Translations under genes and position numbers: made by a program
From: Aliagarivorans marinus DSM 23064
Lineage (GTDB): Bacteria; Pseudomonadota; Gammaproteobacteria; Enterobacterales; Celerinatantimonadaceae
Direction: 5' to 3'
Length of the DNA stretch: 62,350 bases
NCBI RefSeq assembly: GCF_000429485.1
Contig: NZ_AUBY01000026.1
Coordinates: 1-62,350 of the forward strand
In this document: positions 18,002-27,113 of the stretch, piece by piece
Position numbering within the stretch: the first letter of the stretch is position 1
Layout: every line of letters begins with the position of its first letter
The notes under the pieces: model-generated
What the model was told of the DNA's origin: nothing
Seen by the model: the letters and a program-made list of their open reading frames with translations, nothing else
The model's database searches: none

Positions 18002-18904
18002 ATGCCAGATAACACCCCAGCACGCCGCCTACCGCCATTTAATGCGCTACGTGCCTTTGAGGCTGCCGCACGTTTGGGTAGCCTAAGCGGCGCTGCCAAC
18101 GAGCTGCACGTTAGCAGAGCGGCGGTGAGTCAACAGGTGAAGCAACTAGAGGATTATCTGGGCGCAACGCTGTTTGTCCGCCAAGGCTCGCAACTGCGCC
18201 TCACCGAGCAAGGCGAGCAGTATCTGCCGCTGCTCAGTGAGACGCTGGACCGACTCAATATCGGCACTCAGCAGCTGTTTGGCAAGCAACCCAATCAAGT
18301 GTTACGCCTGCGTGCGGCGCATAGCTTCTGCCATTGCTGGCTATTGCCGCGCTTAGCTGACTTTCGCCGCCAGCACCCGGACATCCAGCTCTGCTTCACC
18401 GCAACCAGCCACCCTAGCGCCAGTGTCAATCAAGCGGTAGATCTGGAAATCATTAACGGCTACGGCGATTGGCAAGGTAAGCAGGCGCTGCATTTGCTTA
18501 AACAAGAGCCTTGGATAGTGGTTGCCAGTCCCGGTTTTGCCGCAACTCTCGCACCAAACGCAACTCCAGAACAGCTGGCTACAGCGGATAAGATTATGAC
18601 CAGTGGCTATACCGAAAGCTGGCAGGATTGGTTTGCATTGGCCGGTATCAGCGCGACAGCTGGCGCACCCTCATTGATTTTTGACAGTACTCAACTCTCT
18701 TTGGAGGCCTGTAAGCAAGGTCACGGATTGCTGCTGGTAAAAGCGCTGTTGGCGGATGATGCGATTCAGCAAGGTGAATTGGTTCAGGTGCATTCACAGC
18801 AGATGTGTTCACAAAGCTTTCATTACCTGCTCACAGCCACCGAAAAAACCCAACAGCACAAAGTTATCGCATTCACCCGCTGGTTGTCCCAGAGCTTAGA
18901 ATAA
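18002..18904 (+). CDS. LysR-family regulator, GcvA-like
   Basis: 300-residue LTTR. The N-terminal helix-turn-helix reads LPPFNALRAFEAAARLGSLS then AANELHVSRAAVSQQVKQLE, the GcvA/TrpI-like pattern. The effector domain from about residue 95 starts LRLRAAHSFCHCWLLPRL. It lies downstream of the PuuB-like oxidase on the same strand and may control it; LysR genes in this position are more often divergent, so the target is not certain. Confidence 0.85.
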   Translation: MPDNTPARRLPPFNALRAFEAAARLGSLSGAANELHVSRAAVSQQVKQLEDYLGATLFVRQGSQLRLTEQGEQYLPLLSETLDRLNIGTQQLFGKQPNQVLRLRAAHSFCHCWLLPRLADFRRQHPDIQLCFTATSHPSASVNQAVDLEIINGYGDWQGKQALHLLKQEPWIVVASPGFAATLAPNATPEQLATADKIMTSGYTESWQDWFALAGISATAGAPSLIFDSTQLSLEACKQGHGLLLVKALLADDAIQQGELVQVHSQQMCSQSFHYLLTATEKTQQHKVIAFTRWLSQSLE

Positions 18905-18968
18905 GCAGACTCTCGCCTGGGCGAAACGTAAACCAAGGAGGTTGACTGAGAGCGCTTGACAGAGCCGT

Positions 18969-19868
18969 TTAAAACTCATCGACTGTTTCACCCTGCGCCT
19001 GTGACCACAGCGCACAGTTCTTGCCTAGGCTTTTGGCTAAATACAAGGCCTTATCAGCCAAGGACAACAACGCTGAATCATCCATTTCCTTGTCAGCCAA
19101 AACGGTCACCCCCCCGGCGCTCATAGTGATCTCGCAACTTTCGGCGACTTCTACCAAACAGCCTTTGACCAACTCCAGCGCCCTTGCCTTGTAGAGCTCG
19201 GGCATCAGCACCACAAACTCTTCACCGCCGAAACGGGAGACTAAAAAACGCGGGTGGTCAAAGTGGTGGCTGAGCTGTTTGGAGACTTGCTGCAGTAGGC
19301 GGTCGCCAGCATCATGGCCATAGCGGTCATTGAATCGTTTGAAGTTATCGATGTCGAAGATCGCCACGGATATCGGCGAATGGGAGGTGGAGGATTGCTC
19401 CACCTCTTGGTCGAATACCTGCTTGTAGTGGCGGCGGTTGGCCAGCCCGGTCAAGCTGTCGCTGTTCGCCAGCCGCTCCAGCATCTTGCGCTGCTTTACC
19501 AGCTGCAGGTGAGTGCACACCCGCGCTTTCACGATGCCATGGTGGAAGGGTTTAAAGATATAGTCGGCCGCACCGAGCAGTAAGCCGCGCTCCTCATAGT
19601 TGCAGTCGTTAAGGCCAGAGATAAAGATCACAGGGATCTGTTTGGTAATGGCACTTTGGCGCAGCGCTGTGAGGGTCTCAAAGCCGTCCATTGCGGGCAT
19701 TTTGATGTCTAAAATGATCAAATCCGGCACTTGCTCGCGAGCCTTGCGCAGCGCCTGCTCGCCGCTTTTTGCCAAGGTGATCGCCGCTTCCTCACGGAGC
19801 AGTTCACTAAGCACCCTAAGGTTCATCACCTCATCATCAACAATCAGCACCCGTTGCAAGCTATCCAT
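18969..19868 (-). CDS. Response regulator with diguanylate cyclase (REC-GGDEF)
   Basis: 299-residue cytoplasmic protein that should make cyclic di-GMP when phosphorylated. Receiver domain: VLIVDDE at the N-terminus and phospho-acceptor D54 in LDIKMPAMDG. The cyclase domain has SLTGLANRR at 138-146, FDIDNFK and the active-site GGEEF at 214-218; no RxxD inhibitory site lies five residues before it, so product feedback is probably weak. The ATG at 19868 has GGAGGAG upstream and overlaps the end of the hybrid kinase gene by 8 bases. It is the last gene of the pepsin/avidin-like/kinase operon and is the likely output of that signalling chain. Confidence 0.93.
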   Translation of the reverse strand: MDSLQRVLIVDDEVMNLRVLSELLREEAAITLAKSGEQALRKAREQVPDLIILDIKMPAMDGFETLTALRQSAITKQIPVIFISGLNDCNYEERGLLLGAADYIFKPFHHGIVKARVCTHLQLVKQRKMLERLANSDSLTGLANRRHYKQVFDQEVEQSSTSHSPISVAIFDIDNFKRFNDRYGHDAGDRLLQQVSKQLSHHFDHPRFLVSRFGGEEFVVLMPELYKARALELVKGCLVEVAESCEITMSAGGVTVLADKEMDDSALLSLADKALYLAKSLGKNCALWSQAQGETVDEF

Positions 19869-22608
19869 CTTGCTCCTCCTCCAGCTGCTCAACTAGCTGA
19901 GTGACGATGACGTAGGCCTTCTCGTACTCCAACTCATCAAGATAAGTCGCCACCACCGATAATGCTCGCTGGTAAGAGAGGCGCTCTTCTAGCTGCATCA
20001 CTACGATTTTCAGGGTGTCTTCTGCAGCAAACTCAGACTGATAAAGCTGCCTTTGTAAACGCTTCATGATATCGAGCAACTCACTGGGTTGCTTCACGTT
20101 AATCGCGCTTCGTCCTTCAAAAACGGTCGCTAGCTGAGCCAATAAATGATTAAGCTGCAGCTTCAGCTCTGCTAATTGATCAGACGCCTTACCGCTGCGT
20201 AGCTGCTGTTCGAGTACTGCTAGCTGCGTAGACAACGACAAAGCACCAATGTAGGCGGTGTTGGATTTGAGGCTATGAGCCTCATCGGCTAACTCCGTTA
20301 GATCTAGCCCCGAATCGAGCAGCTCCTCATTCACATAACGTTGGTAGAAGGCTTTAACCAGTGACAGAAACAGACCCGGCTTTTTGTTGAGGCGGGCCAA
20401 TGCTTCATCCACATCCAACTGCTCCAAAGCACGGATCTGCGCCAACAACGAGGCATCATACTGTTTGCTGCCATGGCTATCGCCGTTGCTTCCAGCGCTA
20501 GCGATTCCCAAGCACTCCGCCAGCGTTCGATAGAGTGTCAATTCGTCAAGCGGTTTGCCAATGTGGCCATTCATTCCTGCATTGTGGCAATCGGCAATGG
20601 TCGCTTCACTGACATGAGCGCTAATAGCAATAATTGGCATAGTCAGCTGCATGGTCTGGCGAATAAAGCGGGTCGCCGAGAGGCCATCGAGCCGTGGCAT
20701 CTGAATATCCATCAGCACCACATCGAACGCCTGTTCACTGAGAAGCTGCAGCGCCTCTTCACCATCGCGCGCCCATTCGATGGTAATCCCGCTCTCCTCC
20801 AGATAGCCTTCCACCACCTGATGGTTGATGGGGTTATCCTCCACCAGCAGCAAGCGGTAGGCGGATAAATCGAGCTGTGTCTGGGCTGTGGCAGCGGCGG
20901 CCGCCTCTTCGTCCAGCCCATTTAGCTCGCCACTCAAAGCCTGAAACAGCACTGAAGGGATCAGCGGTTTGCGCAAATAGCGACATACCAAGCCGCTATC
21001 AATATGTTGTTGAATCACATGCTGCTCGCAGCCAGATATCAGAAAAATTGGCGGGCAGTTCACCTTGAGCAGTTGGTGAATGCGCTCGGAGGTCTCAACG
21101 CCATCCATCTCAGGCATCTGCCAGTCCATTAGCACCGCATCGAAGTGTAGGGTTTTCTCCTTGGCATCTTGAACGCAGTCGAGCGCCTCAAAGCCGCTTT
21201 TGGCCAAGGTGACTTGATAGCCCAAGCCAATCAGCATCTTACTCAAGGCCCTGCGACAGGCAGACAGATCATCAACCACCAGCACATGGCAACCTTCTTT
21301 TGCACGGTACTTATCAGTGAGCCGCCCCTTCTCGGCACTTTTTACCGGGAGTGTCACCCGAAATACCGAGCCCTTATCTAGCTCACTGCTAACCTCAATT
21401 TGCCCGCCCATCAACTCACACAGCTTTTCACAAATGGACAGCCCCAAACCCGTTCCACCGTAACGACGAGTAATACTGCTATCGGCTTGTACAAAGGAGT
21501 TAAACAAGGCTCGCACCTGCTGCTGGGAGATGCCGATGCCGGTATCCTTTACCTCAAAGTAAAACTCAATATCGGCGCCGAGGGTCTTTTGGCTCCCCAC
21601 CTCCAAGGTCACGGTGCCGCTATCGGTAAACTTCACCGCATTTCCCAGCAAATTGATGGCAATCTGCTGAATACGCAGTGGATCGCCAATCAAGGTTTCA
21701 GGCAGTTGGGTGTCAATAAGAAATAGCAGCTCCAACCCCTTCTGCTGAGCCTTCACCTGGCTTAGGTTAAAGGCCTGAAGCATCACTTTCTCCGGGCAGA
21801 ATTCGATCTGCTCAGGCTGCAGTTTGTTGGCCTCGATTTTGGAGAAGTCGAGCACGTCATTGACCAGTGACTGTAGCACCTCACCGGAGTCTGCTATCTT
21901 GTCGACATAATCTTGCTGGGCATCGTTGAGCGGGGTCTTCTTGAGAAGATTACATAAGCCAATCATGGCGTTGAGCGGAGTGCGGATCTCATGGCTCATA
22001 CGCGCTACGAAGTTCGACTTAGCGTCTAACGCGCTTTTTAGGTCGTTACTGGCTTGCTCCAGTTGGTGAGTGCGAGATTTAACCTTGGCATCCAAGCTAG
22101 TATTTATATTCTCCAGGGCACTGCTGTACTCTTGGAGTTTTTTCTGGGCGCTAAGGGCGATCTGCTCCGCTTCTTTGATCTTAGTGACTTCGCGGCTCAC
22201 TCCACAGACAAACAACGGCTCATCCTGTTCGTCGAAGATGGGCACGAACAGCGTATCAAAGAATATCAACTGCCCAGCAGGAGAGATTACTTGCTCGCAT
22301 GAAATAGGGTGCTTCGCCTTAATAGCCTTGCGATAAAGAGCGAAAAAGGTCTCAACGGTTTCCTCATCCCAGATGTCCCGGATACTTCGGCGGTGGACAG
22401 GGTCACTAGCATCTAGCCCCATCACAGAGCGGGAAGCTGGGTTATTGTCATACAGGCTAAACTCACCGTCTTCCTCAATCGCCATAATAAACATCAGATC
22501 GACTGAGTGATCCCACAGCTTGGAGAAGCAGTCCACCATCACCCGATAGTGCTCGTTTTTATCGTAGTGCTGCTTGAGATAAGCATTACCGTATGAAGAG
22601 TCACTCAT
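19861..22608 (-). CDS. Hybrid sensor histidine kinase (PAS-HisKA-HATPase-REC-REC-HPt)
   Basis: 915-residue soluble kinase with no membrane segment, so it senses a cytoplasmic cue. PAS domain at about 25-145, a coiled coil at 145-195, HisKA with H206 in SHEIRTPLN, ATPase motifs DTGIGIS and GGTGLGLS near 355-390, receiver 1 with D495, receiver 2 with D634, and a C-terminal HPt domain with H778 in EAHSLKSN. This is a complete internal phosphorelay ready to pass phosphate to the REC-GGDEF protein encoded next. AGGAGAG, lying in the end of the avidin-like gene three bases upstream, is its ribosome site, so it is tightly coupled to that gene. Confidence 0.94.
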   Translation of the reverse strand: MSDSSYGNAYLKQHYDKNEHYRVMVDCFSKLWDHSVDLMFIMAIEEDGEFSLYDNNPASRSVMGLDASDPVHRRSIRDIWDEETVETFFALYRKAIKAKHPISCEQVISPAGQLIFFDTLFVPIFDEQDEPLFVCGVSREVTKIKEAEQIALSAQKKLQEYSSALENINTSLDAKVKSRTHQLEQASNDLKSALDAKSNFVARMSHEIRTPLNAMIGLCNLLKKTPLNDAQQDYVDKIADSGEVLQSLVNDVLDFSKIEANKLQPEQIEFCPEKVMLQAFNLSQVKAQQKGLELLFLIDTQLPETLIGDPLRIQQIAINLLGNAVKFTDSGTVTLEVGSQKTLGADIEFYFEVKDTGIGISQQQVRALFNSFVQADSSITRRYGGTGLGLSICEKLCELMGGQIEVSSELDKGSVFRVTLPVKSAEKGRLTDKYRAKEGCHVLVVDDLSACRRALSKMLIGLGYQVTLAKSGFEALDCVQDAKEKTLHFDAVLMDWQMPEMDGVETSERIHQLLKVNCPPIFLISGCEQHVIQQHIDSGLVCRYLRKPLIPSVLFQALSGELNGLDEEAAAAATAQTQLDLSAYRLLLVEDNPINHQVVEGYLEESGITIEWARDGEEALQLLSEQAFDVVLMDIQMPRLDGLSATRFIRQTMQLTMPIIAISAHVSEATIADCHNAGMNGHIGKPLDELTLYRTLAECLGIASAGSNGDSHGSKQYDASLLAQIRALEQLDVDEALARLNKKPGLFLSLVKAFYQRYVNEELLDSGLDLTELADEAHSLKSNTAYIGALSLSTQLAVLEQQLRSGKASDQLAELKLQLNHLLAQLATVFEGRSAINVKQPSELLDIMKRLQRQLYQSEFAAEDTLKIVVMQLEERLSYQRALSVVATYLDELEYEKAYVIVTQLVEQLEEEQDG

Positions 22609-22611
22609 GGG

Positions 22612-23451
22612 CTACTCTCCTTTCACCCAAAGAGATAGCGATGACATTGCCTGCATGTATGTATCTTGAGGAGTGGTGGACATGGCCTGCCAACGAGTCA
22701 GGCGCAACAGCCCATGAGGAACATCCAAATAACCAGACAGCGAAATCGGCCGGGCCTGCGCTCGGCTATAGCCACTCACCGTCAAACTTTGCCGTTCACT
22801 GGTGAGCGGCAACACATCACAAAATCCCCACAGTTCGATCTTCTCACCGGCCCAGCCTAACAAGCCTTTAACCGCACCATTGGTGCCATCCAGCAGCGAG
22901 AGAAACAAGCTGTTTGCCTCTCCCGGCACTTTCCAAGTACCGTTGATGGGAGACGGCTGGGCTATGCCTTCAAACTGGCCTTCAAACACGCCTTGAATTT
23001 CGCTCGTGAGCTGCGGAGGTTGCAGCGAGCGTGGCTGGGAGAAGTGAAACTGCAGCTTGTCGATGTAGCTGCCTAAGGCATAGCCGTCGAAATCACTGGT
23101 GGCGACCAAGTCATTGATGAGTTCAAGCTGAAGCCGCTGCTCACGGCTTGCGGGATCGTATATCCAAGAGAGCTGCCCACAGTAAGTCGATACCCAATGC
23201 CAGCTCTTGTTCTCCAGTTGATTGCCGGGCTGGGGTATCGGCTTCCAGTAAATTGAGAGAACTAATGGCTGCCCTGCTTTTCGGTGAGGATCATAAGGTA
23301 AGCAACAACCAACGATCCAGTAGGTGCCGGAAGCTCCAGTGGTGGACGCATACTGTCCGCAAATTCGACCATCATCTTGCACATTCAAGGTCATCTGAGA
23401 GCCATAGCTATTGACCCATACACCATCAAGCAGCCAATTGTACTTGCTCAT
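22612..23451 (-). CDS. Avidin-like protein with probable second barrel
   Basis: 279 aa, no signal peptide. Residues about 6-137 have the avidin/streptavidin order: LLDGVWVNSYGSQMTL with N14 and S18 at the biotin ureido positions, GQYAST with Y34 and S36, IYWKP with W69, and SWHWVSTYCGQL. The third pocket Trp is not evident and the avidin DW(K)xT motif is replaced by GYALGSYIDK, so ligand specificity may have changed. Residues about 168-277 restart with PINGTW and SLFLSLLDGTNGAVKG and may be a second, more divergent barrel. It overlaps the pepsin-like gene by ATGA and precedes the hybrid kinase by three bases. The fold call is by eye and should be tested by structure prediction. Confidence 0.68.
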   Translation of the reverse strand: MSKYNWLLDGVWVNSYGSQMTLNVQDDGRICGQYASTTGASGTYWIVGCCLPYDPHRKAGQPLVLSIYWKPIPQPGNQLENKSWHWVSTYCGQLSWIYDPASREQRLQLELINDLVATSDFDGYALGSYIDKLQFHFSQPRSLQPPQLTSEIQGVFEGQFEGIAQPSPINGTWKVPGEANSLFLSLLDGTNGAVKGLLGWAGEKIELWGFCDVLPLTSERQSLTVSGYSRAQARPISLSGYLDVPHGLLRLTRWQAMSTTPQDTYMQAMSSLSLWVKGE

Positions 23452-24692
23452 AAGGATGCTCCCCGTTCAAAGATGGCAGCAGTTTTGGTCTGCTTCGTAT
23501 CAATCAGCTTGGGACCATGGGGCTTGTTAAACAGCCAGATACCCACTGGCTCCAACTTATCGCCATTGCCGCTATTAACGCTGCGATACTCATACACGGT
23601 ATAGAGATGATCCATAATCACCGAGCCCACCAACACAAGGTCATCAAGTCCCGGCAATTTGGGGTTAAACTGGGGTTGAGTCTGCCCTTGGTTCGGACCA
23701 GCTTCGATGGTCACGTTGTAGATGTCAGCGGGTACACGTATACGGCTATGACAATCATCCGGCAGCTCGATGACCAGTTCACTTCCTTCTTGCAGAGCGT
23801 ATTGCCATGCTTGAGACATGATTTCTTGATCACCCTTAAACTCAGACGATCCCGAATCCAGGCTCAACCAGCAGTCATTTTTATCTGGCTGCTGAGCAAA
23901 CAGCAGATGCTCACCAATCGATACCTGTGCAACCTTACTAGTCCATATGTAGTAAAGATCGGCAATGCGATAGCGCTGCCAAGGCAAGAATAGGTATTCG
24001 CGGCTTTGTGAGTAGCGCCAATCCAGCTTGCCTAAGGTAATCTGGCCACGTTTGCTTGCTTGATCGGACTCAAAGGCAACAAAAGGTGCATCTCGACTCA
24101 CCAACCCGCAATTGATCAGCGTTTCCATAAAGTGAAACTGAGGCTGCTGGTCGGGATCAGAGAAGTGAACCCCACGTACACCAGAAAACGTCGCGGCTTC
24201 AGTGAGCGGCTGATAGCTATAGCTGGGCACGCCAATTCCGCCGTCCCAGTCAAGTTGCGCAAACTGGGCGCCAGTGTAGTACTCAGACAGATAGATATCG
24301 CAGAACACGGCCGAATCTGCATCCTGCAGGCTCAAAGCATCGTGACCGGCTTTCACCCACATATCTCCCCATGGGCCAAAATCTACCCGCAGGCTCTTCC
24401 AATGAGGCTCGCTCTGGCTGTCCCAATAGATCTTACTAAAGGAGTCTGAGCGTCGGTAATCAAAGCGCCCTCTGCCGTAATGTGCACAGCCTTTAGAGCG
24501 GCATAGTGACGACGTCACCCAGTTAAAGTTACTGCCGGTATCTAAGCTAAATTTGAGTGCTTGGCCAGGGGTGCCAACGGACAATTGTGCATACCATGGA
24601 GAGGCACCATTGCTTTGGTAGGGGCCTTTAACAACGGGGATAACCACCCCGAGTTGTTGTGTGGTTTCAACCGTTCCATCCAGATGACCCAT
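23448..24692 (-). CDS. Pepsin-like aspartic protease (family A1), cytoplasmic
   Basis: About 414 aa from the ATG at 24692, chosen because AAGGGA lies six bases upstream; ATG at 24698 and TTG at 24713 are alternatives. Both catalytic motifs of a bilobed pepsin are present: WYAQLSVGTPGQ..FSLDTGS with D51, and CWLSLDSGS with D279. DWDGGIGVPS matches the pepsin FDGILGL loop, and QITLGKLDW with VAQVSIGE match the interdomain strands. No signal peptide or propeptide is visible, as in the bacterial pepsin homologues shewasin A and D of Shewanella. The 228-residue spacing between the aspartates is longer than in pepsin. It heads the four-gene operon. Confidence 0.86.
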   Translation of the reverse strand: MGHLDGTVETTQQLGVVIPVVKGPYQSNGASPWYAQLSVGTPGQALKFSLDTGSNFNWVTSSLCRSKGCAHYGRGRFDYRRSDSFSKIYWDSQSEPHWKSLRVDFGPWGDMWVKAGHDALSLQDADSAVFCDIYLSEYYTGAQFAQLDWDGGIGVPSYSYQPLTEAATFSGVRGVHFSDPDQQPQFHFMETLINCGLVSRDAPFVAFESDQASKRGQITLGKLDWRYSQSREYLFLPWQRYRIADLYYIWTSKVAQVSIGEHLLFAQQPDKNDCWLSLDSGSSEFKGDQEIMSQAWQYALQEGSELVIELPDDCHSRIRVPADIYNVTIEAGPNQGQTQPQFNPKLPGLDDLVLVGSVIMDHLYTVYEYRSVNSGNGDKLEPVGIWLFNKPHGPKLIDTKQTKTAAIFERGASL

Positions 24693-24959
24693 ATCCATTC
24701 CCTTAGATTGCAAGTGGCTAGCTTGAAGCTTTTACCCGTGGTCAAAATTGATTATAAAATCATCAGGCCATGTTTAGAAACGCTAATCTTGTCAGGTAAT
24801 GCAATTAGGAAGGATCTACTGTGGATAAACGAAATCACCGCCATAAAATAAAGTAATAACTCTAGAAGACGCACAAACCAGCCATAGTGTGCGCTTACAT
24901 CGCGAAGATTTAACGAGGTATTAATGCCTCCCTCCCCGCACTCACAACGACATAGCGCA

Positions 24960-25874
24960 CTAACGCTGGGTCTGCAGGTAGAGCAACTCAGTGGCGATGG
25001 TTGCAGCAGCCAAAGCGGTCACTTCACTGTGATCATAGGCAGGAGCCACCTCAACCACGTCCATACCTACGATATTCAGCCCTTGCAGGCCGCGCAGTAC
25101 CTTTAAGATCTTGTCGGTGCTTAGGCCGCCACACACCGGCGTGCCGGTACCGGGGGCAAATGCTGGGTCGAGGCAATCGATATCGAAGCTTAGGTACATG
25201 GGCAGTTCACCGACCCGCTGTTTGATTTGCTCGGCGATATCGCTCGCGCTCAACTCATTGGCCTCGGCCGCATCGATAACCTTAAACAAATGGCTGTCGC
25301 GCTCATAATCTGTGCGGATCCCCACCTGAATGGAATGGTCGGTATCGATCAGCCCCTCTCTGGGTGCATGGTAAAACATAGTGCCATGATCATAACGAGC
25401 CTCACCCGAATATGTATCGGTATGCGCATCAAAATGCAGCAATGCCAGTTTCCCGTGTTTTCGAGCGTGACTGCGCAGCAGCGGTAATGTAACAAAGTGA
25501 TCGCCGCCAAAACTGAGTACTGTTTTGTTCGCTGCGAGTAGCTTATCGGTATGTGCCTCTACGCGTTCACAAAACTGCTCAGCATCACCACAATCAAAGA
25601 TGAGGTCGCCTGCATCCACAAGCTTGAGTTTGTCTGACAGCGCAAAGTCCCATGGCCAGCGTTTCACTTCCCAGGCTAGGTGAATAGAGGCTTGCCGAAT
25701 CGCCCCCGGCCCCATGCGGCTACCACTACGCCCGGTGGTGGCTAAGTCAAAGGGCAAACCACAGACCACCACATCGGCATCGGACTCGGAGGGCTTAAAA
25801 TCCAGCGGCTGGCGAAGAAAGCCAAAGGCATTGGCGTACAGAGAGTAGTCGTTGTGGCTTGCAAGCGTGGCCAT
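24960..25874 (-). CDS. speB: Agmatinase/ureohydrolase
   Basis: 304-residue binuclear manganese enzyme that hydrolyses agmatine to putrescine and urea. All metal motifs are present: [10 protein letters not shown] near residue 120, HFDAHTDTY near 148-156, and [18 protein letters not shown] near 225-242. The GTGTP end favours agmatinase over arginase. The start has GGAGG upstream. No speA (arginine decarboxylase) is next to it, unlike many relatives. A hairpin sits directly before the ribosome site. Confidence 0.9.
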   Translation of the reverse strand: MATLASHNDYSLYANAFGFLRQPLDFKPSESDADVVVCGLPFDLATTGRSGSRMGPGAIRQASIHLAWEVKRWPWDFALSDKLKLVDAGDLIFDCGDAEQFCERVEAHTDKLLAANKTVLSFGGDHFVTLPLLRSHARKHGKLALLHFDAHTDTYSGEARYDHGTMFYHAPREGLIDTDHSIQVGIRTDYERDSHLFKVIDAAEANELSASDIAEQIKQRVGELPMYLSFDIDCLDPAFAPGTGTPVCGGLSTDKILKVLRGLQGLNIVGMDVVEVAPAYDHSEVTALAAATIATELLYLQTQR

Positions 25875-25883
25875 AGGGCCTCC

Positions 25884-25913
25884 GGTTAAGGCTGTGTTTA
25901 CAACAGCTTAACC
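25884..25913 (-). promoter_or_regulatory. Inverted repeat abutting the speB ribosome site
   Basis: On the minus strand GGTTAAGCTG and CAG(C)CTTAACC pair with one bulged base around the loop TTGTAAACA; the 3' arm ends where the GGAGG ribosome site begins. It could be a leader hairpin affecting translation or an operator. Confidence 0.4.
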
Positions 25914-25977
25914 CGACATTTGCCAGCAAGCTAGGGGCTGCCAGTACGCAGCGCCACTCGCGAGGGCATGCCAAAAA

Positions 25978-26859
25978 CTACTTGTCGGCGACAACCGCGC
26001 CTTTACCCACACCTTCATAGGCATAAATCGCGACCGGGCCATCTACCTCTGGCCAGGCTTTCACTTCATTTAAGATATACTGCGACAGGCATTCAACCGT
26101 GGTATCGGTATCGATTAGCTCCACCGTACCCTTGGGCAAAGCCAGCTCAAACAGGCCCTGTCCGGATACGTAGCTAAAGGCGTAGTGGCTGTTGTCATCG
26201 ATGTGAGTGGCATTGGCTGAGCGGTGCAGCTTGCTGACCTCTACGCGATCCTCAACACTGCCCAGATAGATGTCTTGCCAGCGCGCGGCCCAGCGCTGCT
26301 CCAGCTCATCGCAGCGCGTGCCACTGTGCCAGATCTCAATCATCGAGCGATGGCCGTGGGCGATGCGCTGACAATTTCCATCATGCTTTTTCAAGCCATG
26401 GGTGTAGTGGTAGCTGGCGGTGGGGATCACTTCTTCGCGCAGAGTTAGCTCAATACGAGCAATGTTGGCGGGCAAAAAACGCAGGATCAGCGCCTGCAGG
26501 TAGTCAGTCACCGACTCAGCAGTAACCTGCTCGCTCGGTACCAAGGCGAGCCCCTGCTCCGGGCAGTAAAGGTGAATACTGCCTTTGGCTGAGGCAAAGT
26601 CCAGCCACTGCATGCTGTGGTCACCCTCGCTGATTTGGGTGGCAGCGTGTTTTGCAGGCACCAACAGCTTGTGGTCCACTTCTTCATCGATGATCGCTTT
26701 TAAGCGTTTTTTCACCTGACCAAAATCCAGCACCATGCTCTGCAGGTCGAGCTGGCCATGTAACACCACATCCACTATCCAGCTCTGTCCCACCATGCCG
26801 CGTTCTGGGCACAGGTAAGATGAATCGATCACAGTAAGGTTTTTAACAAACAATTGCAT
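25978..26859 (-). CDS. Double 6-carboxytetrahydropterin synthase (PTPS/QueD-like) protein
   Basis: 293-residue tandem of two PTPS-like T-folds. The C-terminal half carries the full active-site segment: HYTHGLKKHDGNCQRIAHGHR with the nucleophile Cys and the zinc-binding HxH. The N-terminal half (residues 1-110) keeps SSYLCPERGMVGQSW, with Cys but no HxH, so it is probably non-catalytic. QueD converts dihydroneopterin triphosphate to 6-carboxytetrahydropterin for queuosine; whether this protein does that is inference. The ATG at 26859 matches the family N-terminus; the longer frame is ignored. Confidence 0.82.
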   Translation of the reverse strand: MQLFVKNLTVIDSSYLCPERGMVGQSWIVDVVLHGQLDLQSMVLDFGQVKKRLKAIIDEEVDHKLLVPAKHAATQISEGDHSMQWLDFASAKGSIHLYCPEQGLALVPSEQVTAESVTDYLQALILRFLPANIARIELTLREEVIPTASYHYTHGLKKHDGNCQRIAHGHRSMIEIWHSGTRCDELEQRWAARWQDIYLGSVEDRVEVSKLHRSANATHIDDNSHYAFSYVSGQGLFELALPKGTVELIDTDTTVECLSQYILNEVKAWPEVDGPVAIYAYEGVGKGAVVADK

Positions 26860-27113
26860 AGGTGAAGCTCTATCGATGAATCGCACAAGGCCGGGATGAC
26901 CTTGAAGCCGGCTAGAGTATACAGGCTTGGGCCAACTTTGCTCGGGAATATTTAGCAAGCGTCACATCTGCTTGACCGCAGTTAAAGCGCACTTCCAACA
27001 CGCAATATCACACTGACCGACAATAATAAGTAATCAGCCTTGCTTAATCACCAATAAAGGGTGTTGAATGATATCGGCTTGCATGCCCCCCTACTCTGTT
27101 CGCTGCCCCCTGA

